Origin: Rhodospirillaceae bacterium | GTDB taxonomy: Bacteria; Pseudomonadota; Alphaproteobacteria; Rhodospirillales; Casp-alpha2 | Length of the DNA: 44,602 nucleotides | Direction: 5' to 3' | Assembly: GCA_002706405.1 (NCBI GenBank) | Contig: PALN01000055.1 | Location: 1-44,602, forward strand | Shown: positions 33,590 through 42,499 of the stretch, piece by piece | Numbering within the stretch: position 1 is the first letter of the stretch | Layout of the letters: every line of letters starts with the position of its first letter | Notes under the pieces: model-generated | Databases searched by the model: none | Seen by the model: only the letters and a program-made list of their open reading frames with translations | What the model was told of the DNA's origin: nothing | Position numbers and translations under genes: made by a program

Positions 33590-34276
33590 TCAGACGACCT
33601 TGATGGTCAGTTCGTCCACGCCCTCGACCCCGCCCTTCAGCACGTCGCCGCGCTGCACGGCGCCGACGCCGGCGGGGGTGCCGGTGAAGATCAGATCGCC
33701 CGGGGCCAGAGTGAACAGGCCCGACAGGTATTCGATCATTTCCGGGATTTTCCAGATCATCTGGTTGAGGTCGCCGTCCTGGCGCACTTCGCCGTTACGT
33801 TCCAGCCAGATGCGCCCGGCGGTCGGATGACCGGTCTTTTCGGCGGGATGGATCGCCGTGCAGGGGGCGGCCAGATCGAACGCCTTACCGACGTCCCAGG
33901 GCCGGCCCATTTTCTTGGCTTCGCCCTGCAGATCGCGGCGCGTCATGTCCAGGCCCACGGCATAGCCGAACACATGGTCGAGCGCCTGCGCCGCCGGAAT
34001 GTTCGTGCCGCCGGATTTCAGGCCGAGAACCATCTCCAGCTCCCAATGGACGTCGTTCGAGGCAACCGGATAGGGCCAGTCGCCGCCGCCGACCATCAGG
34101 TTGTCGGGGCATTTCATGAAGAAGAACGGCGGTTCGCGGTCCGGGTCATGGCCCATTTCGATGGCGTGTTCGGCATAGTTACGGCCCACGCAGTAGACGC
34201 GGCGCACGGGGAACTGGTCGTCCGTTCCGGCGACGGGCAGGAAAGACTGGGGCGGTTGGGGAATGACGTAGGCCAT
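33590..34276 (-). CDS. Fumarylacetoacetate hydrolase (FAH) family protein, fumarylpyruvate hydrolase-like
   Basis: The 228-residue protein is the short form of the FAH family: VYCVGRNYAEHAIEMG (28-43), the metal-ligand region WELEMVLGLKSGG, YAVGLDMTRRDLQ, and the C-terminal FTLAPGDLIFTGTPAGVGAV. These enzymes use Mg or Mn to cleave C-C bonds in acylpyruvates or to decarboxylate or tautomerise oxaloacetate-type acids. Fumarylpyruvate hydrolase (gentisate pathway) and oxaloacetate tautomerase/decarboxylase are both consistent. A GAGGA lies just before the ATG. It is downstream of the JmjC gene by 84 nt and has its own terminator. Confidence 0.87.
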   Translation of the reverse strand: MAYVIPQPPQSFLPVAGTDDQFPVRRVYCVGRNYAEHAIEMGHDPDREPPFFFMKCPDNLMVGGGDWPYPVASNDVHWELEMVLGLKSGGTNIPAAQALDHVFGYAVGLDMTRRDLQGEAKKMGRPWDVGKAFDLAAPCTAIHPAEKTGHPTAGRIWLERNGEVRQDGDLNQMIWKIPEMIEYLSGLFTLAPGDLIFTGTPAGVGAVQRGDVLKGGVEGVDELTIKVV

Positions 34277-34360
34277 CGGAATCCTCGGATTTTTCGTGGT
34301 GCGGGGCGGGCCGCCGGCTGGCGGCGCCCTATCGGATGCTTCGGATTTACGCGATGCGCC

Positions 34361-35566
34361 TCAGGCGCGCAACAGGATTCCCAAAGTCCGAAGATGGGTC
34401 ATGCCATTGCGAATCTCGGGTTCGCTGAGATTTGGCAGACCCTCTTCCAATTCGGGGAGGGTGACGATATCCCGGCCCAGGACCCAATGCGCAAGGTCCG
34501 CCGTGGCGGGGGAGAGGGTATCGCGGACTTTTGGGGTCTTCACCTGCCAATTCTGTCCGCGCCGGGTCAGCTTGACCCCCGCTGCCTGGACGCGGAAGAA
34601 CCCGGCGAATGCGGGGTCGGGCAGATTGAAGCCGGGAATCATGTCGAACAGGCGGCCGCGTTGTTCTTCCAACAGCTGATTGGTCACCTCGGGATCGTCA
34701 AGTAACGCCATCAGCCGTGCGGCCAGTTCGCGGACGTGGTCACGATAAAGGTCAGGGCTGTCAATATTCGGCATTTCTTGACGGAACAGGGGATCAGCCG
34801 TCGCCGCGCGGTTGATCGTGCGCAGGAAATCCAGCCCCGTCGGCCGGATCGTTCCGAACGATAGGTGCAGGCTGGCGTCCGATCCGGCCAAGGCGTCGTG
34901 GTACTGACCGCGGGGAATATAAAGGATGTCCCCCGGTGTCAGGGTGACCTCCTGTGCCAAGGCGCCCTTGGCATTGGCATGATAGTCTTCGTTGAAGCTG
35001 GCATAACGGTATCCATCGGCCTCGATCGGTTCTTCGAAACGTCCTTCGTACAGGCGCCAGGTCTTCTCACCCTCGATATGGATGGCGAAGACTTCCATCG
35101 TGTCAAAGTGGCTTTTGAAGGCGGGCCGCTGCTGGCGGGAGTAATAAGCATTACAGGTGACGCGGGAGGCGGTGGCCATTTGTAAGGCCGTGGCGATCGC
35201 CGCCGAGCCCGGATCCAGCATTTCCATGAGGTCGAGCACAAGGGACGCACCGTTCTCGAGCAGGTTTCCGACCCGGGGCCAGTCCGGCAGCATGGCGTGC
35301 CCGCCTTCCCGCGCACTGCCCGTGATGCAGAATTCGTCCGGCGCCAAGTTGCGACCGTCCATGGCCATTTTCATGGTCTGGGCATTCCATAGCGTGGTCA
35401 TGTTGACCAGCCGGTTGAATGACGACCAGTCGAACAGGCGGCGAATTTTGTCCGCATCACCCGGGATATGAATAGCCCGCCGGCCGGAATATTCGGCGAA
35501 AAAGGTTTCCGGTGTCATGGGGGCGATCAGATCGCGAAACGTTATGCTGTGTTGTGGATTCTGCAC
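34361..35566 (-). CDS. JmjC / cupin-4 type 2-oxoglutarate oxygenase (ribosomal-oxygenase-like)
   Basis: The 401-residue protein has the JmjC double-stranded beta-helix with the iron triad H153-x-D155 (FKSHFDTMEVF) and H223 (RGQYHDAL), preceded by the N-terminal segment FFAEYSGRRAIHIPG, typical of YcfD/ROXA-like proteins. The C-terminal region (240-400) resembles their dimerisation and winged-helix part. Such enzymes hydroxylate Arg or His in ribosomal proteins, or small peptides, using Fe(II), oxygen and 2-oxoglutarate. The start is GTG at 35566, with a purine-rich AGGAAGAAGGG upstream; a later ATG at 35518 would cut the conserved N-terminus. The substrate is not known. Confidence 0.82.
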   Translation of the reverse strand: MQNPQHSITFRDLIAPMTPETFFAEYSGRRAIHIPGDADKIRRLFDWSSFNRLVNMTTLWNAQTMKMAMDGRNLAPDEFCITGSAREGGHAMLPDWPRVGNLLENGASLVLDLMEMLDPGSAAIATALQMATASRVTCNAYYSRQQRPAFKSHFDTMEVFAIHIEGEKTWRLYEGRFEEPIEADGYRYASFNEDYHANAKGALAQEVTLTPGDILYIPRGQYHDALAGSDASLHLSFGTIRPTGLDFLRTINRAATADPLFRQEMPNIDSPDLYRDHVRELAARLMALLDDPEVTNQLLEEQRGRLFDMIPGFNLPDPAFAGFFRVQAAGVKLTRRGQNWQVKTPKVRDTLSPATADLAHWVLGRDIVTLPELEEGLPNLSEPEIRNGMTHLRTLGILLRA

Positions 35567-35902
35567 CGAACCACCCTTCTTCCTGCCCGCATTTCAGACA
35601 TTTGCTGGCCGCTTTCGCCACGGCCGTAGTTTACGGAAACCCGTATCTATGCGCCACCCTGGGACCTGCCGCAGACCGCCCGGTCATCCACGCATCCCGA
35701 TAAGGGAATATTTTCGTTTTGTGTGATCTGCCTTGGGGGCGTATGTAGGACATCAGGCGGGAACGTCGCGCGGCGGCTGCGCGTATCCCGTGACGATATA
35801 CTAATAACAAAATGTTGGCAGGCGACTACCTGGGATAGGCAGCCTTTTCCAAAGGGCCATGCCGTGTGCGCGGCATTGTCTTTCACCAGAGGACGGACAG
35901 CC
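35567..35902. other. 336-nt divergent intergenic region
   Basis: It separates the JmjC gene (minus) from the 151-aa unknown gene (plus) and must hold both promoters. The only promoter-like element I can point to is TATACT at 35797-35802, with no good -35. Short overlapping frames here (for example 35517-35726) lack a ribosome site and protein character. No RNA gene or repeat was recognised. Confidence 0.4.
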
Positions 35903-36358
35903 ATGTCCAACACAACAGAGAACGCCACGGCGGCCGCGGGCCTTGCGGGAAACCCCAACGCTTTTCTTCCCGGCGACTGGTTCTTTGAGTTCGATCAGGA
36001 TTACGGCGACGGTATCCACGTGATCAAGCGGGGGCTCGACGCCTCGCTTCTGGTCGTGCGCAAGTACGACATCGGTCCCGACGAGGTCCTGGCCTTTTCC
36101 ACCTATGACGGCAAGCGCCGGGCCATGACCGTGTTCCACTTCCATCCGGATTTCGCCCTTCGCCGCCGCCGCCATTACATGGAAGCCCACCGCGAAGGCT
36201 ACGACGTCGCGTGCGAGGTCACCGGCCACCTGGAAGCCGAACGCGCCCAGCGCCAGGCTGCCTTCCGGCGGCAGGTCATAAAGGCCCGCCGCGCCGTGGC
36301 CCTGGCGGCTCATGCCGCTGCCGTTTTCATCCTGGCCCATTATTCGCCCGGACGCTGA
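35903..36358 (+). CDS. Hypothetical 151-residue protein
   Basis: The protein has a soluble N-terminal part with alternating strands (DWFFEFDQDYGDGIHVIKRG, MTVFHFHPDFALRRRRHYMEAH), a charged helix (ERAQRQAAFRRQVIKARR) and a hydrophobic C-terminus (AVALAAHAAAVFILAHY) that could be a tail anchor. It is unrelated to anything I can name. The ATG at 35903 has GAGGA upstream; the longer frame from 35723 reaches back into the non-coding divergent region and is rejected. It ends 65 nt before dgcN and may share a transcript with it. Confidence 0.6.
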   Translation: MSNTTENATAAAGLAGNPNAFLPGDWFFEFDQDYGDGIHVIKRGLDASLLVVRKYDIGPDEVLAFSTYDGKRRAMTVFHFHPDFALRRRRHYMEAHREGYDVACEVTGHLEAERAQRQAAFRRQVIKARRAVALAAHAAAVFILAHYSPGR

Positions 36359-36423
36359 CCCCTTCCCGCCGGGTTGCGCCGTGTTAGGCTCCTTGCCAGG
36401 ATGAACCTGCCGGGAGACATGTC

Positions 36424-37428
36424 ATGGCACTTGCGACCCCCTATCTGATGTTCGTCGGCGACGCGCCCGACCAACTCGCGGCCAAGGTTGCCATCGGGGT
36501 CGTCCATTGGCGGCCTGATTGGTGTGTCGGTCAGCTTCGCCTGGCCGGCTGCAAGGCCGATCTGGGCATTCCCGACATGACCATCGCCGATGCTGTCAAG
36601 GCCGGTTGCAAGACCATGGTCATCGGTGTCGCCAACCGGGGCGGCGTGATTCCCGATAACTGGGTCGGTGTCATCGTCGAAGCCATCGAAGCCGGCATGG
36701 ACGTGGCCGCCGGGCTGCATCGCCGGCTCCGCGACGTGCCCGCCATTGCCGAGGCGGCGGCCCGCCATGGCCGAACACTGACCGACGCTCGCCACCCGTC
36801 GCGTGACTTCGACGTCGCTTCGGGGCAGGCCAGGGCGGGCCGGAGGATCCTGACCGTGGGCACGGACGTGTCCGTGGGCAAGATGTTCACCTCTCTTGCC
36901 ATCGAGCGGGAAATGACGGCACGCGGTATGAATGCCGATTTCCGCGCCACCGGCCAGACCGGCATCTTCATTGCCGGCGACGGGGCCTCCGTCGACGCCG
37001 TGGTCGCCGATTTCATCGCCGGCGCCGCGGAATGGCTGACGCCGGCCAACGACCCGGACCATTGGGACGTGGTCGAAGGCCAGGGGTCGTTGTTCCATGC
37101 CTCCTATTCCGGGGTTACCCTGGGCCTGATCCACGGGTCGCGGCCCCATGCCCTGGTGCTGTGCCACGACGCGGCGCGGCGTGAAATGCGCGGCACGCCC
37201 GGCGTTCCCGTGCCGACGCTGGAGGACTGCATCGCGGTGAACGAACGCATGGCCCGAATGTTCGAGCCCGATGCCACGGTCGTCGGTGTGTCCGTGAATA
37301 CCAGTTCCATGGACGACGCGCGGGCTCAGGCCTATCTGGCCGAGACTGCCGGGCGTCTGGGGCTGCCTGTCGTCGATGCGGTGCGCACGGGTGTCGCCCC
37401 CATCGTCGACGCCATCGAGAAGCTGTAA
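36424..37428 (+). CDS. dgcN: DgcN-like (DUF1611) N-acyltransferase of the D-glutamate pathway
   Basis: The 334-residue protein belongs to DUF1611, with an N-terminal Rossmann-like part (GVANRGGVIPDNW, 78-90) and a P-loop-like core VGTDVSVGKMFTSLAIEREM (144-163), then VVEGQGSLFHASYSGV. In marine proteobacteria DgcN is reported to N-acetylate D-glutamate before the DgcA racemase acts. The next gene, 2 nt downstream, is the DgcA-type enolase-superfamily enzyme, which strongly supports this. The name is not to be confused with a diguanylate cyclase. Start is the ATG at 36424. Confidence 0.85.
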   Translation: MALATPYLMFVGDAPDQLAAKVAIGVVHWRPDWCVGQLRLAGCKADLGIPDMTIADAVKAGCKTMVIGVANRGGVIPDNWVGVIVEAIEAGMDVAAGLHRRLRDVPAIAEAAARHGRTLTDARHPSRDFDVASGQARAGRRILTVGTDVSVGKMFTSLAIEREMTARGMNADFRATGQTGIFIAGDGASVDAVVADFIAGAAEWLTPANDPDHWDVVEGQGSLFHASYSGVTLGLIHGSRPHALVLCHDAARREMRGTPGVPVPTLEDCIAVNERMARMFEPDATVVGVSVNTSSMDDARAQAYLAETAGRLGLPVVDAVRTGVAPIVDAIEKL

Positions 37429-37430
37429 CC

Positions 37431-38423
37431 GTGGCGGGGGCGCGCCGCCTGTCCGCCGTCGATCAGGGCTGGCCCCTGGCCCGACCCTTCGCCATTTCGC
37501 GCGGCGTCAAGACAGAGGCTCGCGTCGTCGTCTGTGAAGTCGAGGATGCGGATGGCCATGCGGGACGCGGCGAATGCGTGCCCTATGCCCATTACGGCGA
37601 GACGGTCGACAGCGTCATCCATCAGATCGGTGAGGTCGCGGATGCGGTGGCCGAAGGGATCAGTCGCCGCGGTTTGTTGGACGCCTTGCCGCCGGGGGCC
37701 GCGCGCAACGCCGTCGATTGCGCGCTGTGGGACCTGGAATGCAAGCAGGCGGGCAAGCGCGCCTGGGAATTGGCGGGCCTTCCGGAACCGGTCCCGGCGG
37801 TGACCGCGGAAACCATCGGCATCGCCAGTCCCCAGGAGATGGCGACCCAGGCCCGCCGACTGGCGAAGGCCCCCCTGTTGAAGATCAAGCTGGACGGCGC
37901 CGACGTACGCGCGCGCCTGGGCGCCGTACGGGACGCCGCGCCCGAGGCCCGCCTGGTCGTCGATCCCAACGAAGGCTGGGACCTGCACCGGCTGGAGAAC
38001 CTGGCGTCCTTCCTGGTCGACATCGGCGTGGAGATGCTTGAACAACCAGTGCCCGCCCATGGCGATGATATCCTGCGCGGGCTTTCCTATCCGGTTCCGA
38101 TTTGCGCCGATGAAAGCTGCCATACGGCCCGGGATCTGGACCGCCTAGTCGGGCTTTATGACATGGTCAATGTCAAGCTGGACAAGACCGGCGGCCTGAC
38201 GGCGGCCCTTGATCTGGCCGATGCCGCCTTGGAACGGGGGTTCGGGTTGATGGTCGGTTGCATGGTGGCGACGTCCCTGGCCATGGCGCCGGCGACCCTT
38301 TTGATGGGCCGGGCCCGGGTTGTCGACTTGGACGGCCCCCTGCTGCTGCGTGAGGACCGCGTGCCGGGCCTGGCGTTTTCGGGAGGGCGCATCCATCCGC
38401 CGGAGCCTGATTTATGGGGATGA
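37431..38423 (+). CDS. dgcA: DgcA-like N-acetyl-D-glutamate racemase / dipeptide epimerase
   Basis: The 330-residue enolase-superfamily protein has the epimerase catalytic set: KxK in LLKIKLDG (about 146), metal ligands in VVDPNEGW, MLEQPVP and CADES, and the second base in NVKLDKTGG. N-terminal capping segment GRGECVPYAHYGET is typical of dipeptide epimerases. Next to dgcN it is best read as the racemase turning N-acetyl-D-glutamate into the L-form. Starts with GTG, 2 nt after the dgcN stop, so translation is coupled. No dgcR regulator gene is adjacent. It is only distantly like the other enolase-superfamily gene at 1739-2824. Confidence 0.87.
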   Translation: MAGARRLSAVDQGWPLARPFAISRGVKTEARVVVCEVEDADGHAGRGECVPYAHYGETVDSVIHQIGEVADAVAEGISRRGLLDALPPGAARNAVDCALWDLECKQAGKRAWELAGLPEPVPAVTAETIGIASPQEMATQARRLAKAPLLKIKLDGADVRARLGAVRDAAPEARLVVDPNEGWDLHRLENLASFLVDIGVEMLEQPVPAHGDDILRGLSYPVPICADESCHTARDLDRLVGLYDMVNVKLDKTGGLTAALDLADAALERGFGLMVGCMVATSLAMAPATLLMGRARVVDLDGPLLLREDRVPGLAFSGGRIHPPEPDLWG

Positions 38424-38604
38424 CGCGCAGGTTGTACCGTTAGATCATTCTAATAGTCTGATTTTTAACAATACTAGCTTTGTGAATGCTCCAAGTTGGG
38501 TAGAATGCGATAATAGGCGCAACTCTAAGACGCCAAGGGAAACATCGTGGGTGGTCAACATGTTGGACGGTGGCGAGGGAGCTGGCTCCCTTTAATGAGA
38601 AGAG

Positions 38605-39768
38605 ATGGGTGTATACAATCTGGAGCGGCTGACCTTCCTTTTGGTCGATGACAACCGTTTCGTACTCAAAATTCTGCAGGACGTGCTGAAGACCCTCGGG
38701 GCCGGTCAGGTGATTACTGCCGAGAACGGCGTGGAAGCGATTGAGTTTCTCAGCGCCCATCATGGCCCTTACGGCTGCCCCGTGGACATGATCATCTCCG
38801 ATCTGGTCATGGCGCCGATCGACGGTCATCTGCTGTTGAAGTGGGTGCGCCAGGGCAAGGAATCCCCCAACCGATTCATGCCCTTCATCATGATGTCCGG
38901 CGCCGCCGATATCGACAACGTGGAGAAGGCGCGCGACGGCGGGGCCAGCGAATTTCTCGCCAAGCCGTTTTCCGCCCAGACCGTCTGTGACCGGGTGCTC
39001 GAGGTTGTCGATTTTCCGCGCCAGTTCGTTGCCACCCGCGATTATTTCGGGCCCGACCGCCACCGCAAGAACGATCCGAAGATCGTCCAGGACCGCCGTC
39101 GGATCGACGAAAAGAACGCGACCATCATCTATTCCTCGGACCGCGTGCGCCGTCCCAAGAAAGACGGCGATGTCTTCCTGTTCCGCCTGCCCAACAAGCT
39201 GAAGGAAAAGGTTGGCGGCCTGGGCATGAGCCCGCCGGGCGAATTGCCGCTGCGCCATCTGCAGGCGGCGGATCAGCACCTGGAGCGCAAGGGCCTGGAA
39301 TTCCACGACTGGGCGCTGGGCTATCTGGCGACTTTGTCCAGTATTTGCGAGCGAGCCCTTCTGCAATCGGTGGATCAGCGCGCCCGCCATTTCAAGAACA
39401 TCAACCTGCTGGCCCACGAACTGCGCGGCCAGGGCGGCACCTTCGGTTACCCCATCATCACCAATGTCGGCGAGATGCTGTACAAGATGACCCAGGCGCC
39501 CTGTCCGACCGAGGATCGTGCCGTCAAGGTCATCAAGGCGCATATCGATACCATGCGCACCGTATTCCGGGACAAGATCACCGGTGACGGCGGCGAAACC
39601 GGCGTCCAGCTGATGCAGGATCTGAAAAAGGCGATCCGGAAATATACCTTTGAGGAACCCCGCGCCGAAGCCGCCGCCAAGGCGGCCAATGTCGCGAGGC
39701 CGAAAGCGAAGCACGGCGGGGTCGAACGCATCGCCGCCCCTCGTCCCAAGTCCGGCGCCGGCGACTGA
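38605..39768 (+). CDS. REC-HPt signalling protein
   Basis: The 387-residue protein has an N-terminal CheY-like receiver (acidic pair D15-D16, phosphoacceptor D66 in ISDLVMAPIDG, Lys K120 in FLAKPF), a basic linker (FGPDRHRKND near 148) common in alphaproteobacterial receivers, a middle region without a known fold, and an HPt-like helix with the candidate phosphohistidine H271 in LLAHELRGQGGTFG. The C-terminus is low-complexity and basic. It could relay phosphate between kinases and other receivers. It stands alone after dgcA, from which it is separated by a 181-nt AT-richer gap likely to hold its promoter. Confidence 0.82.
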   Translation: MGVYNLERLTFLLVDDNRFVLKILQDVLKTLGAGQVITAENGVEAIEFLSAHHGPYGCPVDMIISDLVMAPIDGHLLLKWVRQGKESPNRFMPFIMMSGAADIDNVEKARDGGASEFLAKPFSAQTVCDRVLEVVDFPRQFVATRDYFGPDRHRKNDPKIVQDRRRIDEKNATIIYSSDRVRRPKKDGDVFLFRLPNKLKEKVGGLGMSPPGELPLRHLQAADQHLERKGLEFHDWALGYLATLSSICERALLQSVDQRARHFKNINLLAHELRGQGGTFGYPIITNVGEMLYKMTQAPCPTEDRAVKVIKAHIDTMRTVFRDKITGDGGETGVQLMQDLKKAIRKYTFEEPRAEAAAKAANVARPKAKHGGVERIAAPRPKSGAGD

Positions 39769-39789
39769 CCGGCGGACCAGGGGCTGGGT

Positions 39790-41604
39790 TCAGCCGCCTT
39801 CGACTTCTTCCCGTTTCATCTCAAGCGCCAGCCATTCCTCTTCCAGGGTGGCCAGCTTTGCTTCGGCCTTCGTCAGGGCGGCGGCCGTATCGGTGAAGCG
39901 CGTGGCGTTCTTGGCGAACAGATTGGGGTCGGACAGAACCTTCTTGTGGCCCGCGATCTCTTCCTCGAGTTTGGCCATGCGCTCGGGCAGGATCTTCAGC
40001 GCGTGGCTGTCCTTGAAGGACAGCTTGCGCTTTTCCTTGGGCGCCCCCGGTTGGGCCGGGGCGGCGGCATTCTTGGCCGATCCCTTATCTTTCTTCGGCT
40101 TGCCGCGCTGCGGCGCCTCGCCGCGCTGCGTCAGCATGTCGGAATAGCCGCCGGGATACTCGCGCCATTGGCCCTCGCCTTCCCAGGCGACGGTCGAAGT
40201 CACGACCCGGTCGATGAAATCACGGTCATGGCTGACCAGCAGCACGGCGCCTTCGTAGTCGGCGATCATTTCCTGCAGCAGGTCGAGGGTTTCCAGGTCG
40301 AGATCGTTGGTCGGCTCGTCCAGCACCAGGAGGTTGGACGGGCGGGCCAAGGCGCGCGCCAGCATCAGCCGCCCGCGCTCGCCGCCCGACAGCTCGCCGA
40401 TCGGCGTCGGCGCCTGTTCGGGCAGGAACAGGAAGTCCTTCATGTAGCTGATGACGTGGCGTGGCTCGCCGCCCACGGAAATCGTGTCGCCGCTGCCGTC
40501 GGTCAGGGCGTCGGACAGGCTGGTCCGGGGATTCAGGCTTTCGCGCTTCTGGTCCAGGGTGACCATCTCGACCGACACGCCGACCTTGACCTTGCCGCTG
40601 TCCGGCGCGGCCTGACCCGTCAGGATGTTGAGCAGGGTCGTCTTGCCGGCCCCGTTGGGGCCGATGATGCCGACCCGGTCGCCGCGCAGAATGCGGGTGG
40701 AGAAGCCGTCGATCAGGGTGCGCTCACCATAGGCCTTGGTGATATCTTCGGCGTCGATCACCAGCTTGCCCGAGGTTTCGCTTTGGGCGGCGGCCAGTTT
40801 CACCTCGCCGGTGACCTGGCGCAGTTCGCGCTTCTGCTGGCGCATGTCCATCAGGTTGCCGAGTCTGCGCTGGTTGCGCTTGCGCCGGGCCGACACGCCG
40901 TGGATCAGCCAATGGGTTTCGGCGGCGATCTTGCGGTCCAGCTTGTGACGCGCGGTGCTTTCCTGTTCCAGCAGTTCGTCGCGCCATTCCTCGAACGCGG
41001 CGAATCCCTGTTCCAGGCGTTTGACCTCGCCCCGGTCCAGCCACAGGGTCGCCCGCGACAGGTTTTCCAGGAAGCGGCGGTCGTGGCTGATCATGACGAT
41101 GGCCGACGGCATGGATTTCAATTCCTGTTCCAGCCAGGCGATAGCGGGCAGGTCCAGGTGGTTGGTCGGCTCGTCCAGCAGCAGAATGTCGGGCTTGGGG
41201 GCCAGGGCGCGGGCCAGGGCGGCGCGCCGCGCCTCGCCGCCGGACAGATGACCGGGGTCTTCCTGGCCGGTCAGGCCCAGGACATCCAACAGATACTGTG
41301 CGCGGTATGGATCGTCGCCCGGGGCCAGGCCGTCCTCGACAAAGGCCAGGGTCGTGGCATGGCCGGACAGGTCCGGTTCCTGCGCTAGATAGCGCACGGT
41401 CGCCCCCGGCTGCACGAAGATCTCGCCCCTGTCCGGGTCGATCAGCCCGCCCGCGATCTTCAGCAGGGTCGACTTGCCGGACCCGTTGCGTCCGACCAGG
41501 CACAGGCGGTCGCCGCGCATGACGGCAAGCTCCGCCCCCTCAAGAAGCGGCGTGCCGCCGAAGGTCAGGTCGATGTCGCGAAGGTGGAGGATCGGTGGGG
41601 CCAA
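39790..41604 (-). CDS. uup: ABC-F ATPase Uup
   Basis: The 604-residue soluble protein has two ABC cassettes: Walker A GRNGSGKST and signature LSGGEARR in the first, Walker A GPNGAGKTT and signature LSGGERGR in the second, each with LDEPTN and a SHDRxF/I switch. The linker has the Arg-rich RRKRNQRRLGNL arm, and the C-terminus (about 520-600) is a coiled coil, the DNA- or ribosome-binding domain typical of Uup. ABC-F proteins act on ribosomes and branched DNA, not as transporters. Start is the ATG at 41604. It ends 21 nt from the convergent REC-HPt gene. Confidence 0.93.
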   Translation of the reverse strand: MAPPILHLRDIDLTFGGTPLLEGAELAVMRGDRLCLVGRNGSGKSTLLKIAGGLIDPDRGEIFVQPGATVRYLAQEPDLSGHATTLAFVEDGLAPGDDPYRAQYLLDVLGLTGQEDPGHLSGGEARRAALARALAPKPDILLLDEPTNHLDLPAIAWLEQELKSMPSAIVMISHDRRFLENLSRATLWLDRGEVKRLEQGFAAFEEWRDELLEQESTARHKLDRKIAAETHWLIHGVSARRKRNQRRLGNLMDMRQQKRELRQVTGEVKLAAAQSETSGKLVIDAEDITKAYGERTLIDGFSTRILRGDRVGIIGPNGAGKTTLLNILTGQAAPDSGKVKVGVSVEMVTLDQKRESLNPRTSLSDALTDGSGDTISVGGEPRHVISYMKDFLFLPEQAPTPIGELSGGERGRLMLARALARPSNLLVLDEPTNDLDLETLDLLQEMIADYEGAVLLVSHDRDFIDRVVTSTVAWEGEGQWREYPGGYSDMLTQRGEAPQRGKPKKDKGSAKNAAAPAQPGAPKEKRKLSFKDSHALKILPERMAKLEEEIAGHKKVLSDPNLFAKNATRFTDTAAALTKAEAKLATLEEEWLALEMKREEVEGG

Positions 41605-41704
41605 GGGTGCGGAAACCTAGTCTGTGGGCGCGAAGCGCCGCACATTACTAAATTCCGCGCACCAATGGAGAATTTCCTTTGGCCTTTCCGAAAGGGGGGC
41701 CGCG

Positions 41705-42484
41705 TTATCCCCGAACCCGATCGAGGAACGGGCCGACCGCCGCCAAAAAGCCCGCCGGATTGTCGATGTTCGACAGATGGGCCGCATCCGGAATGACCTC
41801 CAGCGTCGATCCCTTGACCAGGGCATGGACGCTTTCCGCCGCCGCCAGGGGGGTGCGCTGATCCTGGTCGCCGGTGACGATATGCATGGGCTTGTCGATG
41901 CCCGTCAGGTAATCGCGCACGTCTTCGGTAAAGACGGAGCGCACGGCGTCCAGATAATCGTCCTTGGTCATGCCGGTGATGGCGGCGATCAGGGCCTGAT
42001 GATGGGCTCCGTCGGTCGCCGGCAGCAGGGTGCTGTCGGCATAGTCCTTGGCGAATTCGGTCATGGTCATGGTCGCCATCTTGGCTTCCATGCCTTTGAC
42101 TCGGTCCGGCCCTGCCTCACCCATGAAAGCGAAGCTGTCGGCATAGACGATGGACAACACGTCATCAGGGGCCAGGGCATGCAGGCGGGCGCATTGCAGC
42201 CCGCCCATGGAAATTCCCATGATATGGGCGGGCAGCAGGCCCAGTTCCTTGAGCAGCGCATGGGCGTCCTCGGCGATGGCCTGCATGGTCACGCCGCCTC
42301 GATTGGACGAGCGGCCGTGGCCGCGGGCATCCAGCGCCACGCAGGTGAACTTTTCCTTCAACGCCGCGATCTGCCCTTCCCACAAATAGCCGTTGGTCCC
42401 CAGGCTGTGCAGCATCAGCAGGGTCGGGCCGCTCCCGGCCTGGCGGTAATGAAGGGTTTCGCCGTTAACGGACATCGTGGGCAT
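41705..42484 (-). CDS. Alpha/beta hydrolase, 3-oxoadipate enol-lactonase (PcaD)-like
   Basis: The 259-residue protein has the alpha/beta hydrolase set: oxyanion region MLHSLGTNGYLW (24-35), nucleophile S92 in MGISMGGLQ, an acid in VTGDQDQRTPL and the histidine in DAAHLSNID. The overall pattern, including LDARGHGRSS, is like PcaD. It lies 15 nt after an enoyl-CoA hydratase gene and downstream of a CoxL-type hydroxylase, so it may hydrolyse a lactone or ester in that pathway. No other pca genes are present, so an enol-lactonase role is not firm. A weak hairpin (41624-41643) follows the stop. Confidence 0.82.
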   Translation of the reverse strand: MPTMSVNGETLHYRQAGSGPTLLMLHSLGTNGYLWEGQIAALKEKFTCVALDARGHGRSSNRGGVTMQAIAEDAHALLKELGLLPAHIMGISMGGLQCARLHALAPDDVLSIVYADSFAFMGEAGPDRVKGMEAKMATMTMTEFAKDYADSTLLPATDGAHHQALIAAITGMTKDDYLDAVRSVFTEDVRDYLTGIDKPMHIVTGDQDQRTPLAAAESVHALVKGSTLEVIPDAAHLSNIDNPAGFLAAVGPFLDRVRG

Positions 42485-42499
42485 GGGTGAATCCTATTC

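Noticed and set aside
33458..34705. Plus-strand frame with AAGGAGACC directly before its ATG
   Set aside because: It reads through a terminator hairpin and antisense across the FAH and JmjC genes, and the product has no protein-like features. The good ribosome site is explained by the inverted repeat with the micropeptide start.
36424..37428. Reading DgcN as a diguanylate cyclase because of the gene name
   Set aside because: The sequence is DUF1611 with no GGDEF motif, and its partner is a dipeptide-epimerase-type racemase. The name refers to D-glutamate catabolism.
41624..41643. Hairpin after the PcaD-like hydrolase as a strong terminator
   Set aside because: The stem is only 5 bp plus a bulged 3-bp extension, with just a short T-run downstream, so it was not listed as a feature.
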